This document shows, piece by piece, positions 53,480 through 63,361 of a DNA stretch of 64,000 nucleotides. Made by a program: the position numbers and the translations under genes. Under the pieces are notes generated by a model. It made no database searches and was not told where the DNA came from. It saw nothing but the letters and a program-made list of their open reading frames with translations. The first letter of the stretch is position 1. Each line of letters begins with the position of its first letter. This DNA comes from Macrotis lagotis (lineage: Eukaryota > Chordata > Mammalia > Peramelemorphia > Peramelidae): assembly GCF_037893015.1 (NCBI RefSeq), contig NC_133661.1, positions 187,510,809-187,574,808 on the forward strand, in the 5' to 3' direction.

Positions 53480-53670
53480 AAAGGAGGTGGAATATTCCCT
53501 GGATTTGGGGTCAGGAAGACCTGAAATTAAACCTGCCTCAGTTCTTACTTACTGTATGACTCTTAAAAGGTAATTTAGCCTCTCTTTACCTTAGTTTCCT
53601 TTTCTGTAAAAAGTTAGGGAGTTGGACTCAAAGATATCTATGGTCTTTTATACCTGTAAATCAAAGATCC
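53480..53670 (+). mobile_element. MIR-like CORE-SINE
   Basis: TTTGGGGTCAGGAAGACCTG, TTACTGTATGACTCTTAAAA, CTTAGTTTCCTTTTCTGTAA, GGAGTTGGACTCAAAGATAT. Plus strand, diverged. Confidence 0.6.
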
Positions 53671-53964
53671 AATGAAAACATTACTTTAGTGATTCAGTCA
53701 TTCTTTCACATCTTCAGAAGAGAAACGTTTAAACATTGCTAATGATACCAAAGAGATTGGGTAAGTAAGAAAAGGTGAGCTCTCCCTAGCTCCATTTTTC
53801 TGTTCTTATCTGTTAATGAGCAACACATTTGAAGTCAGAAGTTTGGAAAATTTCACTGACTCTAATTCCGAAAAAACTTACAGGTTATGTGTTAGGAAGT
53901 TATAAATAGGATCAAGGTCAGGAAAGGTAAGAGACTCCCAGGTTGCTAAAGTTAATAACAGAAT

Positions 53965-55005
53965 TTGATCCAAGTTTTTTACATTCATATGAACAACATT
54001 GTTAGTTCCTAGGGGCAGAAAGATGAAAAACAACAGACTATGTTCTTAATGAATTTGCAATATGATAGTAGGGATTAGATGTTCACACAAATAAACATAA
54101 GATATTAATGCAAAAAAGGTACAGAGTGTTCTAGGCAAAATGTTATTGAACTTTGAGAGAGAGTATTCTTTTTTTGGTGGGGAGGGCATATTGTAAAGTC
54201 TTTTAGAGGAAGAATTGAGTCCAGGAGAAATGCAAGAATATCAAGAAGAAAAGTTTAGGAAATGTGTTGCTGGCATGACAAAGGTGGAAGCAGGCACAAT
54301 GAGATTGTAGAACTAGACTGAAGTCAGGTTGTGGAAGATTTTGAATACCAAACTCTTTTAAAAGGGAGTTTCTTAAACCAATAAAAGCACTGCTCTACTA
54401 CCAAACAAAGCTGGTATTTCAGCCTGAAATACTGAATTCTTTTGATCAGAGGATTCCTGATCATTAGAAATTAAGCAAGATTGCAGAATTAGAGTGATGA
54501 GTCAAGAAAACCAGTTAGAAATCAATTACAGTAGTCTAGATATGATACATTGAAGATAACATAATGAAAGTTGCAGTGCTATTGGTGTAGACAAAGACTG
54601 ATGTAAAAAAATTGCAAAGATAAAAACTCAGAGAGGAAATGCAAACTGAAATCAATAAATGAGTAAAAGGGGACCAAGATTTTGACGATGGATGTATCAT
54701 CAATACAATTAAATAATTTTGAAGTGGCTAGGTGGCACAGTGGATAGAGCACTGGCCCTGGAGTCAGGAGGACCTGAGTTCAAATCCAGCATCAGACACT
54801 TAATAATTACCTAGTTGTGTGGCCTGGCAAGCCACTTAATCCCATTGCCTTGCAAAAACCTGAAAAAAATTTGGAAGGAGAATTTTATTTTTTTGAGGCA
54901 GAAAGATAAGTTCAGTTCTGGATAGTTGAATTTGACAGGCTATGGAGATGTGCAGGTAGAAATGTAATTAGAAAGGGAAGAGGGGGAGCCAGAAGATATG
55001 TTGCC
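53965..55005 (-). mobile_element. L2 LINE downstream of OR4, split by a SINE
   Basis: Reverse-strand L2: GAACAACATTGTTAGTTCCT, TGAAGTCAGGTTGTGGAAGA, TTACAGTAGTCTAGATATGA, GTTCAGTTCTGGATAGTTGA. Same orientation and place as the L2 beside OR3, so it belongs to the duplicated unit. Confidence 0.6.
54723..54871 (+). mobile_element. tRNA-derived marsupial SINE
   Basis: GTGGCTAGGTGGCACAGTGG, CACTGGCCCTGGAGTCAGGA, GTTGTGTGGCCTGGCAAGCC, TTGCCTTGCAAAAACCTGAA. Near-repeat AATTTTGAAG/AATTTGGAAG at the edges. Not present beside OR3. Confidence 0.9.
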
Positions 55006-55011
55006 TCGATT

Positions 55012-55017
55012 TTTATT
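55012..55017 (-). promoter_or_regulatory. Candidate poly(A) signal of OR4
   Basis: AATAAA on the minus strand about 36 nt after the OR4 stop. OR 3' UTRs vary, so its use is unproven. Confidence 0.4.
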
Positions 55018-55052
55018 TCTCATAGGAAGAGGATTTTTTTTGGGCAAAAACT

Positions 55053-55994
55053 TTAATTCTTAGCATACAGAAATTTCTTCAAGGCATCCTTCATCTTCTT
55101 GTTCCTAAGACTATAGATCAAAGGGTTTAAGAATGGGGTCACCACAGAATAAAAAAGGGTCACAGTCTTCTGGGTTCCAGCTTCATGACTTGATGTTGGT
55201 TTCACATACATCACCATCACAGAACCATAGAATAGTGACACCACAGCCAAATGGGACCCACAGGTGGAGAAGGCTTTATTCCTACCTACTGCTGAAGGAA
55301 CTCTCAACACAGCTCTCAGGACCAGGGCATATGTTCCCATGATGTAGGTGAAGGGTATAAACAGGAGCAAAGAACTCAAGATGGTCCAGGTGAACTCTAT
55401 CAGAGGGGCCCTGGTACAGGTGAGAGCTAGCAGAGGACCTGGGTCACAAAGAAAATGATCAATGACCTTGGAGCCACAGAAGGACAGCTGGGAAATAAAG
55501 ATAATGGGTACCAGGAACCAGAGAAAGCCAAACACCCAACAATTGACCACTAGACAAGTGCAGAGATGTCTTGTCATGATGGTAGGATAATGCAGAGGTT
55601 GGCAGATGGCCAGATACCGATCATATGCCATAACAGCCAGAAAAAAGCATTCTGTAGTACCTAAAGAAAAGAAGAAGTAGAACTGGAGGAAGCATCCAGA
55701 GAAGGAGATAGTCTTGGTCCTAGAGAGAAAGTTGACCAACATATTGGGGACAGTAGAAGTGACATACCAGATTTCCAGGAAAGAGAAGTTGGCCAAGAGG
55801 ATGTACATGGGATTGTGGAGATGTTGGTCCCAGAACACAGCACAGATGATAGAACTATTTCCTAGAAGCGTAAGGATATAGATGATGAAGAACAGTATGA
55901 AGAGTAGAATTTGAATCTCTCTGCTACAGGGGAATCCAAGGAGAATGAAACCAGCAGAATTAGTGGAATTATTGTAGGTGTTGAAGAAATTCAT
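55053..55994 (-). CDS. Olfactory receptor, family 11, OR11G2-like (OR4)
   Basis: A 313-residue odorant receptor GPCR, one coding exon, intact. Landmarks: overlapping sequons in NNST at 8-11, LLGFPCSREIQ, GN in TM1, LHNPMY at 59-64, C101 and C183 for the conserved disulfide, CFFLAVMAYDRYLAIC ending TM3 with a normal DRY at 125-127, FCGSKVIDHFLCDPGP in the second extracellular loop, KAFSTCGSHLAVV in TM6 and NPLIYSLRNKKM at the start of the tail. The TM5-TM6 linker reads VGRNKAF where the other three have AGRRKAF. The start is the first ATG of the frame and lies 4 nt after a splice acceptor. Tandem duplicate of OR3; closest human relative by recall is OR11G2. Confidence 0.95.
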   Translation of the reverse strand: MNFFNTYNNSTNSAGFILLGFPCSREIQILLFILFFIIYILTLLGNSSIICAVFWDQHLHNPMYILLANFSFLEIWYVTSTVPNMLVNFLSRTKTISFSGCFLQFYFFFSLGTTECFFLAVMAYDRYLAICQPLHYPTIMTRHLCTCLVVNCWVFGFLWFLVPIIFISQLSFCGSKVIDHFLCDPGPLLALTCTRAPLIEFTWTILSSLLLFIPFTYIMGTYALVLRAVLRVPSAVGRNKAFSTCGSHLAVVSLFYGSVMVMYVKPTSSHEAGTQKTVTLFYSVVTPFLNPLIYSLRNKKMKDALKKFLYAKN

Positions 55995-56020
55995 TTTCCT
56001 GAATGTGATTAAAAAAAGTA
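55995..56020 (-). other. Splice acceptor and 4-nt 5' UTR of OR4 coding exon
   Basis: On the minus strand TTTTTTTAATCACATTCAG ends at 55999, followed by GAAA and the ATG. Confidence 0.75.
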
Positions 56021-56084
56021 GTCAGGTTGTGAGGTTATTGAATGAAAAAAAAAGATCATCAATGAGAAGATCTAAATAACAAAT

Positions 56085-56195
56085 TTACTTAAAACAAACA
56101 TTTATTAATCAACTACTCATTTCAGAATATTGTACTAGAGGTTGAGAAACAAATAAAGCATTAATAATACAAAGTTCCTGCTCAGAATTCTTTTT
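56085..56195 (-). mobile_element. L2 3' tail in the OR4 5' flank
   Basis: AAACAAACATTTATTAATCA, CAGAATATTGTACTAGAGGT, ATACAAAGTTCCTGCTC. Counterpart of 41095-41205. Confidence 0.55.
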
Positions 56196-56214
56196 TGACT
56201 GATATAGGGAAACT

Positions 56215-56560
56215 TTTCTACCAGTGCAGATCAGCATTTGGACCAAAAAGGTTATATGATTTCCCCAAATTCATAGTCAGTATGAGTCAGATGTAGAACT
56301 TGAGATCTTCCTGATTCATAGATATGAGGAAGTGAGTTCTGAGATCATTCAATCCCAGTTTATATAATGAAAGAGAACTAAACTTGAAGTCAAAATTCCT
56401 GGGTTTCAATCTCAGTCTTGCAATTTACTGGCTATGCAGCCTTAGGCAAATCTCTTAACTTCTTATGGACTCAGTTTCCTTATCTACAAAATGATATTTT
56501 ATTAAGTAATCTCTGAGATCTCTCTATTCTATGACTCAGTGTTTAATTGGACCCCCGAGT
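56215..56560. mobile_element. Two MIR-like CORE-SINEs
   Basis: 56215-56340 in reverse (TATATGATTTCCCCAAATTC, GTCAGATGTAGAACTTGAGA). 56360-56560 forward (CTGGCTATGCAGCCTTAGGC, CTCAGTTTCCTTATCTACAA). Confidence 0.6.
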
Positions 56561-57140
56561 TTATTGTCAATTTGAATTAACTTCCTATTGATTCTGATCT
56601 GCAACTTTTCTCTAATTTATAGTTTGAGAGAATTGTCTGGGACACAGAAAAATTAAGTGAATTGCCCACACAACCTGTATGTATGAGATGCAATATTGAA
56701 ATATATTTAAATATGTATCTGTATATATTTTATATTTTTCTAAAATATATAAAATACAATGTTTAATGTTAACCCTTTAAATAGTCTTCTGAAAAGTTCC
56801 TTTTCTGTGTAATTCTTGTTTGAAAATATGACCCTGATGCTTCCCAGAAAACATGAGAAGGAAAGAAAAGTACATTTACTTCCATGCTTGTGAAATTATC
56901 ACTTGTACAATGACATTGACATTCAACCAGAATGCATGTATTACAAAAATAGTTTGTAGATAGCTCCAAGGTCAAATAGACTGCTGGATTTATTGTGAGA
57001 CATCTAGAGTATAAATCCTGGCTTATCTTGTTACCTCTTTTTCACCCTTGGCTAAAACAATTTCTTTGCTTTAGATAAGCCTTGATAATATAAAAGTCTT
57101 TACAATTCCAAATTGATGCATCTCATGTCAGAATTATTTT
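56561..57140. other. AT-rich intergenic DNA
   Basis: Nothing recognised. Confidence 0.4.
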
Positions 57141-57144
57141 TCCA

Positions 57145-57365
57145 ATTGTAATAATAACAATAATAATAGGTGGCATTTACATAGTGCTTTAAAGTTTGCA
57201 AAGCACTTTACATATCTCATTTTTTCCTTACTAGTATTTTCTATTATCATCTCCATTTTACACACAAAGAAGCTGAAGTTGAGAGATATTAAGTGATTTG
57301 TCTTGGTTATTGAGTGTCTGAAAGAGAATTCAAATGCCAGTCTTCTTATTCCAAGTCTAACACAT
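57145..57365 (-). mobile_element. MIR-family CORE-SINE
   Basis: ATAATAGGTGGCATTTACAT, AAAGTTTGCAAAGCACTTTA, CATCTCCATTTTACACACAA, TTAAGTGATTTGTCTTGGTT. Reverse-strand MIR. Confidence 0.7.
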
Positions 57366-57594
57366 GTGAGACTCTTCAGCTCCTCAAAGAAGCACTATCC
57401 CATCAGCCTGATCCATATTTAATTATGGTGACCTGGAAGCTTAGTTCCCTTAAGTATCTGTTTTACACAGGACATTGTGTCAGAGTTGGTGGGGACATAG
57501 GTAGTATCATTCTGAAATTGTATCTACACATGCAAATTATTCATAATAAATGAATTATTAAACAAATAAAAACTGATGCAACTGAGTTTGATAT

Positions 57595-58038
57595 CATATC
57601 ATAGGAGAATATATTGTTGTACTTGGAATCAGGAAAAGCTGAGTTCAGCTCCTGACTTTAATATTACCTTAGTGATTCTGGGCAAGTCCCTTAAACTTTA
57701 TGAATCTGTTTCTTCATCTTTATGTAAGTATCTGTGATTTCATGTGTAAGTATGTGATTTCAGTAACTGATATGTTAAGCCATCTCTCATTTATTGAAAA
57801 GTTCTAGGGAACTGAGGTGCATAGAAGCTAGGTAATTTGTCTAGAACTCCTCAGTAAGATGTGAACTTAGGTTTTCCTGACTCTAAATTCACCTCCTTGT
57901 CCACTATGGCACAGTGCTTCTACGTTTCTCATTTGTAAAATGGAGATATTACATGACATATTTTTTACATCATAGGGACATTGTGAGACCTGTATAAAAA
58001 TACATGCAAAGGACTTCATGTTCTATATAAGCATTAAC

Positions 58039-58079
<41 letters not shown>
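57595..58079. mobile_element. MIR-like SINEs with terminal (TTA)n
   Basis: 57595-57760 forward (GGAATCAGGAAAAGCTGAGT, TGATTCTGGGCAAGTCCCTT). 57785-57915 reverse (TTAGGTTTTCCTGACTC). 57915-58037 forward tail (TCATTTGTAAAATGGAGATA, CATTGTGAGACCTG) running into (TTA)14 at 58038-58079. Confidence 0.6.
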
Positions 58080-58734
58080 GTGTGGAAACCAGTTTCTTGT
58101 TCACCACCTACTTGACTTAAATTTCCCCTTGTTGGTTTGTCATTCTGTAGACAAAATGTAAGTAAACTCCTCTTTGGGCTCATGGACCCTACACACAGCT
58201 TGGGGCGGGGTGATAGGGAGAGAAAATAACTCATTAAACCTCAAGAAGCAGACACATAGATTTATGGAAGTACTGTTTGTCCCCTTGTAGTCAGTAAGTT
58301 AAAGACACTGTTGATTGCTTGGGTGTATTTATAGTAGGGGTTGAGTGAATTGATTCTGCCATCAGGAAGACTGTAAAACTGCTAGAGCTCTAGATTACCT
58401 GTCCCCAATACAAATAAATGTGCACACACCCCTCACAAATGCATATTTACACCACTCAAGCAGTCAATTCAGATAAATTGCACCGTATCATGGTCCTTGA
58501 TTCCTTTGATATAAGTAGTTCTACAGAGGGTTTCAGAATTTAGATAAAATTCATTTCTCAATTCATTCTCTCTATGTTCCTAAATAATGATTTTATTCAT
58601 CATTGTGATAAATGGAAATGATCCCTGGAGGAAAAAGAATGCCATAGGCTCAGAGGCCTAGTTAGGAGACACAGAGAAAATCTCAGATTGAGACTAGAAA
58701 CCTCTGTATTTAGACAATTCCATTTGCTATAAGG
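58080..58734. other. Intergenic DNA, nothing recognised
   Basis: No gene or clear repeat. Confidence 0.4.
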
Positions 58735-59260
58735 GCTACATCACCTTTTTTGTTGGAGAACGACAGAAATACTTGAAGTAAAAAATTCCCCTTTTTTCTT
58801 TTCTACCCAGGGCTTCAGATTTCATCACTGAGGTCTTCAAGCAAAGGAAGGATGAACTCTTGTGGGGATGGTTTGAGAGAATTCATGCTTTAAGTTGGAG
58901 GGTTGTACTGGATGTATTTAGAAGTCCCTCACAATTCTGAGATTCTATTGGTCTATTATATATATATTTTTTAGGGGTAGAAAACTAGTGTTTAATCTAA
59001 CAATCAGACTAGAGAAAATAAGTTGGTATGATGCTATCTCAGTGTTTTCTGGAGGAGGGAGGGATTATAAGTACGATCTGCTTTTACCAAGTCCCCAATC
59101 TCTACTCATTGAGGGATCAATTAATTATCTTCAGAAGGAGAGTAGTGTCTAGGGACAACTTTATTGGCATTTTTGGCTCTTCTTGAGAACTTGTCCTCTT
59201 TGAAATTTAAAAACTTTAGCTTGTCCCTTCTTTCTAGTACAATAACATTTGTGAAAAACC
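58735..59260 (-). promoter_or_regulatory. Remote duplicated block upstream of OR4 (candidate promoter/first exon)
   Basis: Counterpart of 45480-46022, about 2.7-3.3 kb upstream of OR4. Contains the same CR1/L3 3' end (58815-58960; CTTCAAGCAAAGGAAGGATG, GAGATTCTATTGGTCTATTA). The best kept segment is at 59110-59170: ATCAATTAATTATC, CAGAAGGAGAGTAGTGTCT, AGGGACAACTTTAT. Regulatory role is inference. Confidence 0.4.
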
Positions 59261-59289
59261 TTAGTTCTTTCTTTGTTGATGTTTTCAAG

Positions 59290-59515
59290 ATGGTGTGTGA
59301 AGCAATCTATTACTTTACAAATATCTCATTTGCTCTTCAAAGCAACTCTAAGCAATAGGTGCTATAATAGCATTTTATAATTGAGGAAACTGAGACTGGT
59401 TAATTGAATTGCTCAGAATTTCTGAGTTGATTAGTGACTGAGATTTGAATGGAGATCTTCCTGACCCATGTCAGTCACTTTATCCATTGTACCACTTAGC
59501 TGCACTTATATTTAA
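59290..59515 (-). mobile_element. MIR-family CORE-SINE
   Basis: TTACTTTACAAATATCTCAT, AATTGAGGAAACTGAGACTG, AGTGACTGAGATTTGAATGG, TTATCCATTGTACCACTTAG. Reverse strand. Confidence 0.7.
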
Positions 59516-59938
59516 ACGAATTTGTGATCTCTCTCTTCCACTGGTGCAGATCTACTCTTTCTCATTTTCAAGGAACCATAGGAGATTTAAAGAAGAGGGA
59601 AAAGGTATGGAAAAAAATGCTGTTAAGAGTGGGACAGTGAGTTGAAAAGGCTACTTGCCTACAGGGGTATCTTTTATTTGATATAAAATGATCCCCATTG
59701 GACCTCACTTTCCTTCATCTTACCCCATCTTCTCTCCCCTGATTAATTTGTATTTATTTCTGTAACATACTTCTCAGTACAATCTATTCTGAAAGCAGAG
59801 ACAATTTTCACTTTAGAAATTCTTAGATAATAATTGTAAGATGAGTCTTTCACCATTAAAGACCCAATGTGTTAATGTGTGAAGATTTGTTGATTTGAAA
59901 TAAATTACTGTCGGCACTTTTCAGGCTAGTGGGGAATT
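59516..59938. other. Intergenic DNA; weak L2-like end near 59700-59830
   Basis: GATTAATTTGTATTTATTTC and AAGCAGAGACAATTTTCACT resemble an L2 3' region weakly. Nothing else seen. Confidence 0.3.
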
Positions 59939-59939
59939 T

Positions 59940-60150
59940 ATGCAGAGATAGCATGAAATAATGGAAAGAAAAATCTAGATTTGAATTCTCTACTTCAGAC
60001 CCTTGTTAACTGTATGATCATGGACCAGTTATAAACATTCTTTGTTCAAGTTCTGAATGCATAAAATGAGGATAATAATAGCACTTAGCTCAGAGCATTA
60101 TTGTGAGTATCAAATGATATTGATGAAGAGGGAACCAACTGAAGAAATTT
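59940..60150 (+). mobile_element. MIR/THER1 CORE-SINE
   Basis: AACTGTATGATCATGGACCA, GCATAAAATGAGGATAATAA, GAGCATTATTGTGAGTATCA. Plus strand. Confidence 0.65.
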
Positions 60151-60179
60151 AAAAATGTCTTTGGAAAATGTTTTTAGGA

Positions 60180-60710
60180 TGTTCCAGTTTTGGGTTTGAA
60201 TGTGGAAAATTCATGAAAGTATGAACTCTGACCCACATGTATTTAGGGTCAAAAAAGTTTATTTTGTTATTACTCTGATTACCTGAAGCTAAGCCACTGA
60301 TACCTTAAAGAGATTCACAGCAGCATTAGCAGCAGTCAATCAATCACATCAACTACATCACCTGACATGAGAGAAGAAACAGTAAGGACTTGGGGGGAAA
60401 TCATTCATACTGGCCAGGAGTGGACTAGCTTCACAAAGGAATGCAAGCAATTCAGTTGAATAGAGGATGAGTTTTTAAAGGGGAATTTAGGGAAAAGTGG
60501 CAAAATGTAGGGAAACAGATATTGGTGGGAGGATGGGTAGCTCAGAGAACAAGAGATGAGATTAATGAAGGATATCTTGATGAAGGACAGTAACTCAGAC
60601 TTAATCCTATCAAGGTAGTACAGGGATCCATTGTTTTGTTGAGAGGGGCTTATCCTTGCCAGGGAGGGGCAAGGTCTTTACTAAAATTTCATTAACCTCT
60701 TCCCAATAAC
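60180..60710 (-). mobile_element. LTR-like repeat, family shared with 32380-32890
   Basis: Starts TGTTCCAGTTTTGGGTTTGA and then AAATTCATGAAAGTATGAAC, TCTGACCCACATGTATTTAG, AAAAAGTTTATTTTGTTATT. A probable solo LTR fossil in reverse. Right edge uncertain. Confidence 0.4.
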
Positions 60711-60884
60711 TTGAACAATGGAATGGGGTAGGAGCCTTGAGCAATGTCAAGTGTGAGATATATGGTCAGTTCATAGGGAACAGATTAATTATAAACATAG
60801 TTCTCCATCTAATATTTCTTCCACTTCAATATAATGTATGTAAAGTGTGCTGCAAAACTTAAATAGTAATGTAAATATTAACCA

Positions 60885-62530
60885 TTTTTTTCTATTTGAT
60901 TTTTTCTCATTACATGTAGAAACAATTAACATCTAGTTTTTAAAACTTTAAGTTGCAAATTTTTGCCTTTCCTCCATCCCACCCCCATTTTTCTATTGAG
61001 AAGGCTAGCAATTCAATACAGATTGTGCATATGTGGTCATACAAAGCATTTACATATTAGTCATGTGAAAGAAAACATGTACCAAAAAAAAAAACCCTTA
61101 AAAAAAGCAAAAAAAAATCCAAAACTATACTTCAGTCTGAATTTAGACACCATCAGTTCTTTCTCTGGGGACAGTATTTTTCATCATAAGTCCTGATATT
61201 CCTGAAAATAGTTAAGTCATTCACAGCTGATCATATTATAAAATTGTTGTTACTTTGTTTACAGTACACTTTACTTTGCATCATTTTATGTAAACCTTTC
61301 CAGATTTTTCCAAGATCATTTTGCTTATCATTTCTTAGTATTGCATCATGGGATTGCATTGCAGAATTGTATTACATCATATTCGCATACTACAATTTGC
61401 TTAGCCATTCCCCAGTTGATGAATCCCCTAAATTTCAAATTCTTTTCTACCAGAAAAGAGTGGTTATAAATATTTTTGTACATTCCTCTTCCTTTTTATT
61501 ATTTATCTCTTTTGGAATACAGATCTAGTAGTGGTATTTCTAGGTCAAGAATTATTCATGGTTTTTTAACCTTTTGGGCATAGTTCCAAAATAACTACAG
61601 AATGGTTGAATTATTTTCCAACTCTACCAGTAGTGCATTAATTTCTCATTTTTAACACATACCCTATGATATTTATTATCTTCTTTTTCTGTCCTATTAG
61701 TCAATCTAATAGATATGAGGCAGTACCTCAGAATTGTTTTAAATTGCATTTCTACAAGCAACAGTAAGTTAGAGCTTTTTTTTCACATGGCTATAGATAG
61801 CTTTGATTACTTCATCAGAAAACTGTTCATATCTTTTGATCATTTACTGATGGGGAATGATTCTTTTTATAAATTTGAATCAGTTCTCTATATGTTTGAG
61901 AAATGCAGCCTTTATCAGAGAAACTTGCTTCAATTTCTTTCACAATTTACTACTGCTAACCATTTTCTCCTCCATCCTATCCCCCCCCCCCACTTTAGCC
62001 TATTCTCTCTCCTTTGAGCCTGTCCCTCTTCAAGTTTTACTTCTTCCTATGTCTTCCCCTATAGGCCCTCCCTTCTGTCATCCCCTTCCATTCCCACACT
62101 CCTGTAAAGAATTTCTATATACTATATACTATATTCTATATACTCTATTCTATATACTAATGAATTTCTATACTCAATTTTATATGTATGTTATTCCCTT
62201 TTTTGAGCCAGTTATGATGAGAATAAGGCTCACTCACCCCCTTCTCTCCCCAAATCCCTGCACATCTTCCCTTGCATTGTTAAAGCTTTTTCTTGCCTAT
62301 TTCATGAGATAATTTTCTCCATTCTAGTTCTTTCTTTTCCATTCTCTCAACTATATTCCTTTCTTACCTCTAAAGTTTTTTAGATATCATCCATTCATAT
62401 TCAATTCACCTAACTTGCTATCTGTGCATATTACATCTACCTGCCCTAGTAACGAGAGAATTCTTATGAGTCATCATTATTATTAGCAAATAAGATTGTA
62501 TTTATATTGCAAATCTTATGGTTCATTATG
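60885..62530 (-). mobile_element. HAL1-like element, second copy, truncated
   Basis: Same family as 19540-26360. 3' UTR at the left (CATTACATGTAGAAACAATT), ORF2 C-terminal remnant (CATTCCCCAGTTGATGAATC, GTTCCAAAATAACTACAGAA), then TGTTTGAGAAATGCAGCCTT, TTATCAGAGAAACTTGCTTC, and directly the pyrimidine-rich spacer (CATCCTATCCCCCCCCCC). The ORF1 part is not reached. A TATATACTA-type array lies at 62113-62160. Confidence 0.7.
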
Positions 62531-63185
62531 AACATGAATTATTATTATTATTACATGCAAAAGAAGATACTATATTGTGGTAGAAGAACCTCATATACAT
62601 TAAAGACTTAGAATTTTTCTTAACCTTTGCAGAGGACTAAAATGACCTTAATGTCAGATTTTCTATTCTAATGATGCTTCTCTTTCCAGTTATGAGGGAA
62701 TATATTTCCTCTATTCAGCATGCTTGCACTTTATTTGGGCAACAATATGATTGTTTACACAAACAATCATTCACTATGATAACACTATAAAACTTTAAAG
62801 CATAATCATTTATTTAACAATAAAACAAAAGAGATAAAATTACTATCAAAAGTATTCATACATCAAACCAAATGCATACATAATAAACATATCACAATCT
62901 ACATATATAAATCTTATCAATGCAGTCTTCAGTAGGGGAGAATGGGCAGAGAGAAATCTGCCTTAAAGATACATGAATGCTCAGAATAACTTATAGCTCT
63001 GATACTGTAAATTTCAGTGATCTCTTTCTCTCTCAGGATCTGTCTAGAAATTACTTCTATAATGAAGAAAATTAATTTAATTACTGAATGATGTTTCTCT
63101 TCTTCTAATTTGTTTACTTACTCTTGATCACAGCTTGATTCAGTACAATGTGTCAAGGTAGGATTTTGCAAGAAAAGTCAATCTT
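62531..63185. other. AT-rich intergenic DNA
   Basis: Nothing firm. TTATTATTATTATTAC at 62540-62555. Confidence 0.4.
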
Positions 63186-63346
63186 TTTTTTTTTTTTTTT
63201 TTTAGTTTTTGCAAGGCAATGGGGTTAAGTGGCTTGCCCAAGGCCACACAGTTAGGTAATTATTAAGTGTCTGAGGCCTCATTTGAACTCAGGTATTTCT
63301 GACTCCAAGGCCAGTGCTCTGTCCACTGCACCACCTAGCCACCCCC
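63186..63346 (-). mobile_element. tRNA-derived marsupial SINE
   Basis: Reverse-strand copy with a long T-tail and perfect 15-bp target duplication AGAAAAGTCAATCTT (63171-63185 and 63347-63361). Confidence 0.94.
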
Positions 63347-63361
63347 AGAAAAGTCAATCTT

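Noticed and set aside
61715-62312. 100- and 151-codon open frames on the plus strand
   Set aside because: They are antisense to a HAL1-like element and rich in low-complexity Leu/Phe/Pro from a pyrimidine-rich spacer.
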